Of a DNA stretch of 64,000 bases, positions 19,092 to 27,729 are shown piece after piece. The position numbers and the translations under genes are program-made. The stretch spans positions 62,001 through 126,000 of the forward strand of contig NZ_RQFT01000017.1 of the NCBI RefSeq assembly GCF_004769525.1, read 5' to 3'. Each line of letters starts with the position of its first letter. Position 1 is the stretch's first letter. Below the pieces are notes generated by a model. That model was not told the origin of the DNA. It searched no databases and was given only the letters and a program-made list of their open reading frames with translations. This stretch comes from Leptospira bouyouniensis. Its GTDB lineage: Bacteria > Spirochaetota > Leptospiria > Leptospirales > Leptospiraceae.

Positions 19092-19391
19092 TTATTTAAG
19101 TATTTCACCCATTAACTCCTTTAATTTGATTTTGGCGGATATGAGTTCTTTTTTTCCTTTGGGTGTAATACGGTAAAATTTTCGTTTTACTTTTCCCATC
19201 TGTTCGATGCGAGATCGAATCAGTCTTTTTTCTTCTAAGTTCCTCAGGAGTGGGTATATTGATCCAGGACTAATTTTGTAACCGTGTTCTTTTAGTTCCT
19301 CAATCATCCATACACCATAAATTTCTTCTTTTAGACAGTGGTGTAAGATATGAATTTTAATAAAACTTGAGAAAAATTCATTGATACGCAT
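19092..19391 (-). CDS. PadR-family transcriptional regulator
   Basis: A 99-residue regulator. The winged-helix domain is seen in IKIHILHHCLKEEIYGVWMIEEL, the recognition helix ISPGSIYPLLRNLEEKRLI and the wing KRKFYRITPKGKKEL. PadR regulators sense small molecules and repress neighbouring genes. Placement directly upstream of chrA is a known arrangement and suggests it controls chromate export. The start ATG lies 8 bp downstream of a good promoter, so the mRNA is nearly leaderless. Confidence 0.9.
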   Translation of the reverse strand: MRINEFFSSFIKIHILHHCLKEEIYGVWMIEELKEHGYKISPGSIYPLLRNLEEKRLIRSRIEQMGKVKRKFYRITPKGKKELISAKIKLKELMGEILK

Positions 19392-19397
19392 TCAAAA

Positions 19398-19430
19398 TCA
19401 AAATACGATATCGAAATACGATTGTCAAAT
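19398..19430 (-). promoter_or_regulatory. padR promoter with overlapping direct repeats
   Basis: On the minus strand there is TTGACA (19428-19423), a 17-bp spacer and TATTTT (19405-19400), close to a sigma-70 consensus. The spacer region carries the direct repeat ATCGTATTT twice, 13 bp apart, with CGATATCG in the middle, so a bound repressor would block polymerase. The expected transcription start is within a few bases of the padR ATG (19391). Autoregulation is inferred. Confidence 0.6.
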
Positions 19431-19549
19431 CCAAAAAATTGGATGATCATCGGCTTTAAGACAAATTCAATATAGGAAAATGTTTTGTTTTAGAAAGAAT
19501 TGGGCGCCTCGAATCAGTTTACGTATTCTCCATCATTTAAACAACGACC

Positions 19550-19607
19550 GCGCCATCCGTTCCAATCTTTCCCTTGGGGAAAGGATTTCCACTTCTGTCG
19601 CTGGCGC
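19550..19607 (-). repeat. Dispersed palindromic repeat, copy A (variant)
   Basis: A divergent member of the GCGCC...GGCGC repeat family, in minus orientation. It keeps GGAAATCC and GATTGGA around a central hairpin, here CTTTCCC/GGGAAAG instead of the CTTTGC/GCAAAG of copies C and D. It lies just downstream of the PhyH gene, between it and padR. Confidence 0.6.
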
Positions 19608-19630
19608 ATGGTTTAACTTTAAAATTGGAT

Positions 19631-20455
19631 TTAATTTGTTTGGAATAGAAATCGTTTATCCTTTGCAATTCCAGTATGATTAACATCAGGGAAATGCTCC
19701 CAGGTTTTTACTTGAGTCGTCGATTCAGGGAAGTTCGTGTAAAGGACATCAAACGAAAATCGATTTTTTCCATACTCACCTTTATGAAGTAAGTGGGCAG
19801 AAAAAATCAAAAGATCACCTGGGTCATGTGGAATGAGGATTTGGTTTTGTAATGGTTCATCGCTACGATGGATACCGATCTCTAACCTAACTTCCCTTTC
19901 TTCCTTATGATCCCATCGTTTATGGGAACTAGGTACAAACCAAATACCCGGATCTTCTTCTAAAGGGACTCGGAAGTGCCATACAATGTCTTTTTGGATG
20001 CGGAGTTTCTGTTCCTCTTCTGGGATTCCTAAGTATTGGATATCGCGATGCCAATAAGGTCTTTTTTCTTTATCGATTGGATTAAAGAAGATCTGAGTAT
20101 TGAGAAAATAAAATTCTTTTTGAAAGATCTGCTTGCAGATATTTAAGATTTGATCACGAGTTAAAAATTTAAAAATTGTATTTCGATCCACTTCTTTTTG
20201 TAAAAATTGTTTAGAAGTAAGATATGCACTATTGATCAGTCGTGGGTCTTTATTTTTTTTCAACCATTCTTCATTTGTTTTTATCAAAATAGATTTGATC
20301 TTTGAAATAGAATCTAAATCAAAATAGTTTTGAATCAGATAATATCCATCAATTTCCAAATGATGTTTTATGTTTGATAAAGTTTCCAAAGAAATCTTGA
20401 AATCAAATAATTTTTTCCATATAGTGATGAGATGGAATTTTTCCTTCCCAACCAT
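19631..20455 (-). CDS. Phytanoyl-CoA dioxygenase (PhyH) family protein
   Basis: A 274-residue Fe(II)/2-oxoglutarate-type oxygenase. The HxD iron ligands are in YWHRDIQYLG, the distal histidine is in FSAHLLHKGEYG and the 2-oxoglutarate arginine is in GKNRFSFD. PASS-like FVPSSHKRWDH lies between them. The substrate is unknown. The longest frame starts at ATG 20455 and overlaps the GNAT gene by 53 bp. A TTG at 20389 would remove the overlap, but neither start has a clear ribosome-binding site. The gene probably shares a transcript with the upstream GNAT gene. Confidence 0.82.
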   Translation of the reverse strand: MVGKEKFHLITIWKKLFDFKISLETLSNIKHHLEIDGYYLIQNYFDLDSISKIKSILIKTNEEWLKKNKDPRLINSAYLTSKQFLQKEVDRNTIFKFLTRDQILNICKQIFQKEFYFLNTQIFFNPIDKEKRPYWHRDIQYLGIPEEEQKLRIQKDIVWHFRVPLEEDPGIWFVPSSHKRWDHKEEREVRLEIGIHRSDEPLQNQILIPHDPGDLLIFSAHLLHKGEYGKNRFSFDVLYTNFPESTTQVKTWEHFPDVNHTGIAKDKRFLFQTN

Positions 20456-21026
20456 TTGGATGCCTTGTTTCTTTTATAACAAAACCAAGTTTTTGATATA
20501 GTGAAATTGCCGCCGGATTTTCTGCTGATACATCCAATGCAATTGTTTTGTAATCACTATTGTATTGGATCATATGTTCAATAAGTTGTTTGGCGATCCC
20601 TTGGTTTCTATGAGATTCTGAAACGGCAATATGCCCTAAATACAATCGTTTGGATTTTGGAGGTTGGATGATGGTCTCAGTTTTTAAACCACGAGCCATT
20701 ACGTTAGGAGCTTTCCATTTGTATACACTTAGGATTTGAAAGGCAGTACCTGCTGTCAGCGCAAGAAAACTCGGTTGTGTGTAAGCCAAAATGGAACCAA
20801 CAACGGATCCATTTTTTTCTGCGACAAAATGATTTGTATAAGAGATTGTATTTCCTTTTCGGGCATATGCACGATTTAAAAAATCAAATGGGGTTTTGTT
20901 TCCTTCTTGGAAAACAAAATTCCAGGCAAGTGGACCAGAAGAGTAGATGAGTGGAATGATTTGATTTGCGTCTTCGATTTTTGCCTTTCTAATGATAGGT
21001 GGTGTTTGATGATTAGAAGATACCAT
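20403..21026 (-). CDS. GNAT family N-acetyltransferase
   Basis: A 207-residue protein with the GNAT acetyl-CoA loop SESHRNQGIAKQLIEHM near residue 140, preceded by LYLGHIAV and followed by AENPAAISLYQKLGFVIKETR. The N-terminal half (AWNFVFQEGNKTPFDFLNRAYA) is of the type seen in GNAT proteins that act on small amines, but the substrate is unknown. The 3' end overlaps the PhyH gene by 53 bp. Confidence 0.86.
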   Translation of the reverse strand: MVSSNHQTPPIIRKAKIEDANQIIPLIYSSGPLAWNFVFQEGNKTPFDFLNRAYARKGNTISYTNHFVAEKNGSVVGSILAYTQPSFLALTAGTAFQILSVYKWKAPNVMARGLKTETIIQPPKSKRLYLGHIAVSESHRNQGIAKQLIEHMIQYNSDYKTIALDVSAENPAAISLYQKLGFVIKETRHPNGWEGKIPSHHYMEKII

Positions 21027-21092
21027 ATATGCCGTTGTATTTCTTTATGAAAAAGAAATACAACGAAATTTTAATCCATTCGAATGAACTTT

Positions 21093-21161
21093 GCGCCCCG
21101 GATTGTAGCGGAAATCCTTTGTGAAACAAAGATTGGAGCGTAAAGCCGGAAAAGTGCGCCC
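21093..21161 (+). repeat. Dispersed palindromic repeat, copy B
   Basis: A 69-bp repeat beginning GCGCCCCGGATTG and ending CCGGAAAAGTGCGCC. The central stem is CTTTGT/ACAAAG with a GAA loop, where copies C and D have CTTTGC/GCAAAG, so the paired bases changed together. It lies between the GNAT and hemerythrin genes. The rest of the 21027-21493 gap shows no gene. Confidence 0.85.
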
Positions 21162-21493
21162 ACCGACCTTAACTGACTTTGTAAAAAACGATAATAGAGA
21201 AAGGCATTCACTAAGTCACGAGTTGCTAACAATTTGTTGCTGTGATCATAACAGTTAAAAAAATCATAATCATTGTTATTTGAGAAAATTGATTTTTCAT
21301 TTAGTAACGCCTAATTTTGGATCTGGTTCTATTGGATATCAGTCTCAGTTAAAATACATAGATCTGGATCAAGCGGAAGTGCTGACTTTTGGTTGATATT
21401 TATCAATCTCAGAGTACTTCCTCAAACCAAGGATTGGGGATTTAAACCTTGTGGTTCAGACGCTCGGGAAAAAATGGAATGTATGAGGTAGTT

Positions 21494-21931
21494 ATGATTG
21501 CGAATTGGGACGAAAAGTATGAAACCAAGATTTCTGAGATTGACTCACAGCACAAAAAACTGTTTCGATTGATCAATCAAATTGAAATCATTTATGATGA
21601 AAATCGAGATCATTTATCTAACAAATCAAAATCACTTGTAGATGCTGTGTCTGAACTAGAAGATTATACGATCAGTCATTTTTTAATCGAAGAACGTGTG
21701 ATGGAACTAAACCAATACCCAGATTTAGAAGCACATAAAAAGCAACATGATCGTTTTACAGATAAAATTCTAGAATTGAAAAAGCGTCTAACATCTGGTA
21801 CGCTACTCACTAATGATATCGAATTGAATCAATTTTTCAGTGAATTGATTGGATTTTTGAGGTTATGGTTAACTAATCATATCTTACAAGAAGATATGAA
21901 TTATAAACCATATATTAAATTAGATCTTTGA
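21494..21931 (+). CDS. Bacteriohemerythrin
   Basis: A protein of about 145 residues with the full set of hemerythrin di-iron ligands: H in DSQHKKLF, HFLIEE, HKKQH and HILQED. Such proteins bind O2 reversibly and may store, sense or deliver it. The frame is open from TTG 21449, but ATG 21494 has GAGGT at the right distance and gives the usual N-terminus (MIANWDEKYETKI), so I take it as the start. The gene stands alone between a GNAT gene and a convergent CopD-like gene. Confidence 0.92.
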   Translation: MIANWDEKYETKISEIDSQHKKLFRLINQIEIIYDENRDHLSNKSKSLVDAVSELEDYTISHFLIEERVMELNQYPDLEAHKKQHDRFTDKILELKKRLTSGTLLTNDIELNQFFSELIGFLRLWLTNHILQEDMNYKPYIKLDL

Positions 21932-22049
21932 AAATGAAGATAAGGGTTGTCAGCGTACGAACGAACCCTGATCAATTTGAAATCTGGAGAGCAAGTAAGA
22001 CAAATACTCTAATAGAATTCATCATTACGAGAATTGAAAGGATTTTAAA

Positions 22050-22550
22050 CTAAAAGACCGAAACCCCCCTTGAAACCAAAATCCCAAGGATCGTGATCCC
22101 TAAAGAGAGTAATAAATTGAATCTGCCAAAAAAACCAGATAGCTTGCGATACCGTTCGTATTGAATAGAGTCTTTTTCTAAATAAACAAACGTTTTTGGT
22201 CCAGAAACAAAGTCGTGGTAAACTGAGGAAAGGAATAATATTAAAAACAATCCTATCTTTAATGTAAACATGTATCCTATTTTTGATGTAAAGAAAGAGA
22301 TCATCTCTCCATATGCCAAATATCCTTTAGCGTATAACATACCAAAGCCTGATGTGATAAATATTAAAAAAAGAAAATAAGAGATACTTCTAAACTGGAG
22401 TGCAGTTAATTGAAGTAAGGTTAATTTTTGATCTTTGAGTTTTGGATTTCGAATGACTGGCATAATGACAATCACATAAAAGATCATTCCTCCCACCCAA
22501 ATCATTGCCGAAAGAATATGAAACAATAAACAAACCAAATATAACCACAT
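22050..22550 (-). CDS. CopD-like integral membrane protein
   Basis: A 166-residue protein with four predicted spans. The first contains LLFHILSAMIWVGGMIFY, which matches the histidine-containing first helix of the CopD family. The region around RRG-like FGRFNLLLSLGITILGI closes the protein. CopD proteins are linked to copper import or periplasmic copper handling in some bacteria; many short homologues have unknown function. No copper-related gene is adjacent. Confidence 0.7.
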   Translation of the reverse strand: MWLYLVCLLFHILSAMIWVGGMIFYVIVIMPVIRNPKLKDQKLTLLQLTALQFRSISYFLFLIFITSGFGMLYAKGYLAYGEMISFFTSKIGYMFTLKIGLFLILFLSSVYHDFVSGPKTFVYLEKDSIQYERYRKLSGFFGRFNLLLSLGITILGILVSRGVSVF

Positions 22551-22676
22551 ATAAGTTTAAATTTGTTTTCAAAGTACCTTTTGTCTTTCTATTTTTTGAT
22601 TTAGAAACAATCTAAATTCTATCTTTGGTATTTTTCTTTAATAGAACGCGAACTCTTTTTGGAATGGAAAAAGTAT

Positions 22677-23942
22677 ATGGATTCAATTAGAAACATTCCA
22701 GAACTTCTTTTACCAGCAGGGAATTTAGAAAAATTAAAAATTGCATATTTATATGGTGCGGATGCTGTTTATTGTGGAGTCCCTCGTTATTCATTAAGAG
22801 CAAGAGAAAATGAATTTTCTATCGAAGATTTGCAAACAGCTGTTAATATAGCAAGGAACTTGAATAAAAAAATATATTTTACTGTAAATAACATTCCACG
22901 TAACTCTAAATTACATTCTTATCATAAATATTTGGACCAGATGGCACACCTGAAACCTGATGCTTTGATTATGGCAGATCCTGGTCTCATCCATCTAACA
23001 AAAAATGCTCATCCAGAGATAAACATTCATATTTCTGTCCAAACTAACACAATGAATTATGCGGCTGTTCAATTCTGGAAAGAATATGGTGCCACTCGTG
23101 TGATTTTGTCGAGAGAAGTATCCATACCTGAAATTAAAGAGATCAAAGAGAAAGTTCCCGATATGGAAATTGAAGTATTTGTTCATGGTTCAATTTGTAT
23201 TGCTCACAGTGGTAGGTGTTTCATGAGTAATTATTTTAAAAATCGAGATGCAAACCAAGGATCATGTAACAACGCTTGTCGTGATTTGTATAAAGTATAT
23301 GTGACGAATCCCAAACAAAATGATGAGCCGATGGAATTGATTACGGATGAAGAAGGAACATTTTTAATGAACTCAAAGGATTTACGTGCCATCGAATTTT
23401 TGCAAGAGTTATGCGACGCAGGTGTAGATTCATTAAAAGTAGAAGGGCGAACTAAAAATGATTTTTATGTCGGAATGGTGGCAAGGAGTTATCGTCACAC
23501 ATTGGATGGAATCGCAAAGGGTGAGAGTTTTGATCGTAAGTGGTTAGTTGAATTGGACAAACTTTCATCAAGGAAATACTTCTCCGGTTTTTTGACACGA
23601 GGATTGGAAGATCGTATTCCGGAGGAAGAACAAAATTTTCAAAACAACGAATTTGGCACAAGCCTCCATAAATCGCATCATTATGTGGGAATTGTCAAAA
23701 ACTTCCTGGCTGAAAACAAACGAATATCCATCGAAGTTAAAAATAAAATAGAAGTGGGGGATGAAATAGAAGTTATATCTCCTTTAGATGAAGAAGTGAA
23801 ACCATTTATCGTCGAAGAAATTTTTTATCAAAATCATTCGATCAAAACTATTAGCGGTGGCATTGGCATGGCCGAAATTAAAATTCCATTCCAAGTATCG
23901 AATCAATCTTTTTTGACTAAAAGAATAAATAACGTAAATTAG
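22677..23942 (+). CDS. U32-family peptidase / tRNA hydroxylation protein-like
   Basis: A protein of about 421 residues of the U32 family. It has the opening ELLLPAGNLEKLKIAYLYGADAVY, the conserved VFVHGSICIAHSGRC and the family cysteines in GSCNNACRDLY. SLKVEGRTKNDFYV completes the signature. Characterised relatives (TrhP/YegQ) are needed for 5-hydroxyuridine in tRNA rather than being true collagenases. I prefer ATG 22677, preceded by TGGAAAAAG, over the longer TTG 22659. The gene is monocistronic and convergent with the acyltransferase gene. Confidence 0.88.
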   Translation: MDSIRNIPELLLPAGNLEKLKIAYLYGADAVYCGVPRYSLRARENEFSIEDLQTAVNIARNLNKKIYFTVNNIPRNSKLHSYHKYLDQMAHLKPDALIMADPGLIHLTKNAHPEINIHISVQTNTMNYAAVQFWKEYGATRVILSREVSIPEIKEIKEKVPDMEIEVFVHGSICIAHSGRCFMSNYFKNRDANQGSCNNACRDLYKVYVTNPKQNDEPMELITDEEGTFLMNSKDLRAIEFLQELCDAGVDSLKVEGRTKNDFYVGMVARSYRHTLDGIAKGESFDRKWLVELDKLSSRKYFSGFLTRGLEDRIPEEEQNFQNNEFGTSLHKSHHYVGIVKNFLAENKRISIEVKNKIEVGDEIEVISPLDEEVKPFIVEEIFYQNHSIKTISGGIGMAEIKIPFQVSNQSFLTKRINNVN

Positions 23943-23958
23943 TGTTTAAATTTAGGAT

Positions 23959-25134
23959 TCAAAGTAATTTAGTTCTAAGTTTTTGAAATGGTAATTCGAT
24001 CAAAAGATATAATGGAATGGATAGAAGTAATTGGATCAATAGAACAAATATAAAATTGATATGAAAAGAAAATAAAGATACATTTTGATTTACTTTCAAT
24101 ATTGCGAGTGCAATACCCATAAAAATAAAATGCCATAAGTAAATGGTGTAACTTAGTTTAGCAAATGGTGTAAAAACTTTTAAACTTAGAAAGTTTGAAA
24201 TCGGAGATTTTACATTAATCAAAGCTAAATACATAATTCCAGCAAATGATAGATTCTGTAAATTGTATCTTAGAGTGTGAGAGAATATATCCAGATTATG
24301 CGGAGATATCATTAAACAGAAAATAAGTGCACTAAAAAAAAGTATTGATAACAAATGATAAATTTTTTTGTGATCATTCAGAAAATTTGAAAAATTCTGA
24401 TTATTATAAAATAAATCCATCACGATCACACCGATAATTAACGAATCAAATCTTGTTTGCAACGGAGAGTATATTTCGCCATAATAAGGAGGTTTGCTTG
24501 ATTCTTCAACTTTAATGAATGTTATGATACGCATTAGGAGCGGAATAAGATAGAAAATCCATAACATTAATTGTCGCTTTGGAAATTTAAGTTTGAAAAA
24601 TAGAATTCCACAAAGTATAGGAAACAATAGATAAAATTGCTCTTCGATTGACAATGACCAAGTATGATTATGTATTCCAGGAAAATAATTGCCGACAAAA
24701 AGAAAGTCTCCCCAGACATTGCTGATCCCTTTTTTCAATGCAGCTTGAACTTCTGTTGATACGCCTTTTTTTTCGGAAAATTTTAATAAAGCGTATGCAA
24801 TTGTAACTGTAATAATTAGAAAAAAATAATATGCTGGGAAAATACGAAGAGTCCGTTTTATATAAAAACTTCTAAAATCAATGGATTGGAATTTTTGCCA
24901 ATGAAACCAAAGTCCTTTAGAAATTAAAAATCCACTTAAAACAAAAAACAAGTCTACCCCAAACCAAAAGTTCGAATAGATAAGTTCTAGGATAGGTTGG
25001 TTTGTTAGTACGAACTTAAGATTCAAAGCATAATGGTTAATTAGTACAAATATGATTGCAAAAGCTCGCAAACCATTCAGAGATTTGATTTCAGAAGCAT
25101 CTGTGGAAAATAAATTATTTACTGATTGAAACAA
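23959..25134 (-). CDS. Acyltransferase-3 family membrane protein (OafA/YrhL-like)
   Basis: A protein of about 391 residues with roughly ten membrane spans. It opens with IKSLNGLRAFAIIFVLINHYA, containing the family GLRAxAxxxVxxxH motif, and has FWFGVDLFFVLSGFLIS shortly after. These enzymes O-acylate surface sugars or lipids. TTG 25134 has AGGA six bases upstream and is my choice; the frame extends to another TTG at 25158. No polysaccharide genes adjoin it, so the acceptor is unknown. Confidence 0.86.
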   Translation of the reverse strand: MFQSVNNLFSTDASEIKSLNGLRAFAIIFVLINHYALNLKFVLTNQPILELIYSNFWFGVDLFFVLSGFLISKGLWFHWQKFQSIDFRSFYIKRTLRIFPAYYFFLIITVTIAYALLKFSEKKGVSTEVQAALKKGISNVWGDFLFVGNYFPGIHNHTWSLSIEEQFYLLFPILCGILFFKLKFPKRQLMLWIFYLIPLLMRIITFIKVEESSKPPYYGEIYSPLQTRFDSLIIGVIVMDLFYNNQNFSNFLNDHKKIYHLLSILFFSALIFCLMISPHNLDIFSHTLRYNLQNLSFAGIMYLALINVKSPISNFLSLKVFTPFAKLSYTIYLWHFIFMGIALAILKVNQNVSLFSFHINFIFVLLIQLLLSIPLYLLIELPFQKLRTKLL

Positions 25135-25420
25135 AATTTGTCCTGGAAATGAAGCCAAAGTTCATTCAAAGTTTGATTATCGATATAAAATGGAAATTTT
25201 TGGTTAGCCAACATGATGTGAAAGGCTCCAAACATTAGAATCAAATGCATAAAAAAGTCAAGAAAATATGTAGTAAATTTATTGATAAAATGGACATAAA
25301 TAAGAAAAAAAATGACAAAAATAAAACAATTCAATCTTGAAAACCTTAATTCATCTTCATGGGAAGGGAATATCCCTTAATTGTTATTATCTAGTATAAT
25401 GATTCTTAATAGGATTTCTT

Positions 25421-26302
25421 GTGAAAAAAATTAGCTTACTCTTCTTTCTTCTTATATTTTTGTTCCTTATCGATTGTGGGAAAGAATCACATGAGGAATC
25501 TGTAACTCAAGCGTCTGATGAATTGAAAATTTCAAGTTCTTCTCGTGAGAAAAAAATGTCTCCGAGTGCTCCTGCGATGGAAGAGAGTGGCGAATCTTCG
25601 CCGTTATCGAAAGACAAAACAATCGGACCCGTTTTTCTACCGATTCAAAATCAGCAAGAACGACTACTTGAATTCCAAATCGATTTAAGTTACGAAACAT
25701 TGGATTTGGAAAAAACAAGAAAAGATTTTTTGTCATTTGTTAGCAAATATGGATACATTGAAAATAGTTCAGCTACTAATTCTAACGCACCTTATATGAA
25801 TGTAAAGATTCATATCAAAGCAGATAAATTATATGAGGCCTTGTTGGAATTGGATACGTATGGTACATTATTGAATGAAAATATTACAACGATTGACCAT
25901 ACAGAAGGAATGGTCTGGGAAAAGATAAAATCCACTCGTGAAAAAATTCGATACAGTCGTAGGGTTACTGCGAACAACCAAACAACAAGTAATTCCAAAA
26001 ATTGGGAAGCGATTGAAGAATCGATTTCAGCTAGTGAAGAAAGTTTGGACCAAACAGAACTTCAAATTTGGAGGATCAACGATAAAGTAAAATGGGCAAC
26101 TCTGAATGTGAGTTTCAGTGTCCCCACTCCTACAGACAAAATTATTGTTCCTAAATACCAAAATGCACTGGTTGGAATCACCAACCTTTTCTTAGAGTTA
26201 ACCTATCTACTCGTTTGGATGATCCCATTTTTTTTACTCGTTGGAATCTTATATCTACCGGCGAAAAAAATAATTCATTGGTTCCAACAAAAAAAAATTT
26301 GA
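25421..26302 (+). CDS. DUF4349 lipoprotein
   Basis: A 293-residue lipoprotein starting at GTG 25421 (AGGA six bases upstream), with the lipobox FLFLIDC. A Ser/Glu-rich linker of about 60 residues precedes the DUF4349 region: LLEFQIDLSYETLDLEKTR, then a region of helical pairs with KIKSTREKIRYSRR. A C-terminal membrane span (VWMIPFFLLVGILYL) and basic tail close it. The family is of unknown function and commonly has this N-anchor plus C-span architecture. Confidence 0.82.
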   Translation: MKKISLLFFLLIFLFLIDCGKESHEESVTQASDELKISSSSREKKMSPSAPAMEESGESSPLSKDKTIGPVFLPIQNQQERLLEFQIDLSYETLDLEKTRKDFLSFVSKYGYIENSSATNSNAPYMNVKIHIKADKLYEALLELDTYGTLLNENITTIDHTEGMVWEKIKSTREKIRYSRRVTANNQTTSNSKNWEAIEESISASEESLDQTELQIWRINDKVKWATLNVSFSVPTPTDKIIVPKYQNALVGITNLFLELTYLLVWMIPFFLLVGILYLPAKKIIHWFQQKKI

Positions 26303-26317
26303 GAATCTAAGAGCGAT

Positions 26318-26746
26318 TCATTCTCCGCAGGATTGAGATTTGATGTTAAATGCTTTTTTCTCTTCCAAATCGGAGATCGTTTTTGCATAATCACTTTGTA
26401 ATTTGAAACAACCCATTCGGTTTTGATTGGATGCATTTTTCATACAATCACAAACTACTTTTGTTTTTTCTTCCAAAGTCAAATTAGAATCCACTTGTGG
26501 TATGCCAGCTAATTCCTGTTCGCACAAATTTAGTGATTTAAGATAACTCTCATGATGTTTGGAACCTTTTTTTAAAGCTTTAACATGTTTTTCCCGAAGT
26601 GTTAAACATTTTTTTTTGTCAGATTCACTTTGTGAAGTTTTGGCATTTTTTAGACATTCACACATCTCTTTGGATTTTGTTTCTGCATTAGCAAAAACAG
26701 AAAATGGGATTACGAGTAAAAAGAATAGAATTGTGATATTTTTCAT
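26318..26746 (-). CDS. Secreted cysteine-rich protein with duplicated CxC motif
   Basis: A protein of about 142 residues. The frame is open from TTG 26782, but ATG 26746 gives a clean signal peptide (NITILFFLLVIPFSVFANA). The mature part contains two similar units: MCECLKNAKTSQSESDKKKC, then VCDCMKNASNQNRMGC. Each has CxC followed by K/N-A and a further cysteine 13-17 residues later. Total mature cysteines are seven. No family was recognised; a disulfide-stabilised helical repeat is a reasonable guess. It is convergent with the DUF4349 gene. Confidence 0.62.
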   Translation of the reverse strand: MKNITILFFLLVIPFSVFANAETKSKEMCECLKNAKTSQSESDKKKCLTLREKHVKALKKGSKHHESYLKSLNLCEQELAGIPQVDSNLTLEEKTKVVCDCMKNASNQNRMGCFKLQSDYAKTISDLEEKKAFNIKSQSCGE

Positions 26747-27051
26747 AAGAAAGGGGATACTTGAATTTGTAAAAAGAGTCAACTTGGAATTCTGAATTTC
26801 AATTAAAGAACGGAATTCAATTTATGTCTTTCGTCTCAACTTCAATCGATTGGAAATACAAAGTTAGAAGAATCTACCGAAAAAAAATGCCTCTTGAGTG
26901 AAACCTGAACCAAATTTGTTACAATTGCAAAATCTTAAATTTGCTTCATTCTCAGACTTTTTCTATTTTTATCTGATTGCTTTTCTTAAGTACATTTATT
27001 CAATACATTTTGTTTAGTTCCAATTCGAATGGAACGAATCTTTTGAATCAC

Positions 27052-27729
27052 ATGATTAAAATTTTACTCATAGAAGATGAACCTGGGATACAAGAGACAA
27101 TTCAAATTGCACTTGAAGCTGATGGGTTTTCGCTATCAATTTCATCCACTGGTTCGGAAGGATTAGAAATGTTAACGGATGAGTTTTCATTGATCCTACT
27201 TGATATAGGTTTACCAGACCAAAACGGATTTGAAGTCCTCAAATCCATTCGCCAAAAATTCCAAACCCCTGTGATTTTTTTGACGGCACGTAATTCCGAA
27301 ATTGATAAGGTTTTGGGATTAGAAATTGGAGCAGATGATTATATTGTAAAACCATTTAGTCCGAGGGAACTTTTAGCAAGGATTAGGGCGATTCTAAGAC
27401 GAACTCAAAATCCATTGGAAATGGAACAAAAATTGAATCAAAAGATTAGAATATCTCTCGAAAAAAAACTGATATACTTTAATGGAAAAAGTTTGAATCT
27501 TTCGCCTTACGAATACAAAACGATGGAATTGTTTTTTAAGTGGCCTGGACGTATTTTTACACGTGAAGAAATTATGGACAATGTTTGGACAGAACCCGAA
27601 GATAGTTTTGATCGTGCTGTTGATACTGTGATTAAAAATATCAGAGCTAGATTCAAAGAATTGGATTTACATTTTGATCCAATCGAAACAAGACGAGGGC
27701 AAGGTTACGGTTTAAAGGAAAATATATGA
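27052..27729 (+). CDS. creB: CreB-like response regulator
   Basis: A 225-residue OmpR-type regulator. The receiver domain has the acidic patch LLIEDE (D9), phosphoacceptor D51 in LLDIGLPD, and VKPFSPRELLARI with the conserved lysine. The C-terminal winged helix contains SLNLSPYEYKTMELF and GRIFTREEIMDNVW. The frame extends to 26977, but ATG 27052 is the natural start. The symbol rests on the creB-creC-creD gene order as much as on sequence. The stop overlaps the first ATG of the kinase gene by 4 bp (ATGA). Confidence 0.85.
   Translation: MIKILLIEDEPGIQETIQIALEADGFSLSISSTGSEGLEMLTDEFSLILLDIGLPDQNGFEVLKSIRQKFQTPVIFLTARNSEIDKVLGLEIGADDYIVKPFSPRELLARIRAILRRTQNPLEMEQKLNQKIRISLEKKLIYFNGKSLNLSPYEYKTMELFFKWPGRIFTREEIMDNVWTEPEDSFDRAVDTVIKNIRARFKELDLHFDPIETRRGQGYGLKENI

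Noticed and set aside
19480..19683. 67-codon plus-strand frame near padR
   Set aside because: Runs through repeat copy A and into the antisense of the PhyH gene; no family similarity seen.
25119..25334. 71-codon minus-strand hydrophobic frame upstream of the acyltransferase
   Set aside because: Very AT-rich and phenylalanine/isoleucine-heavy by composition, overlaps the acyltransferase start, and has no ribosome-binding site.
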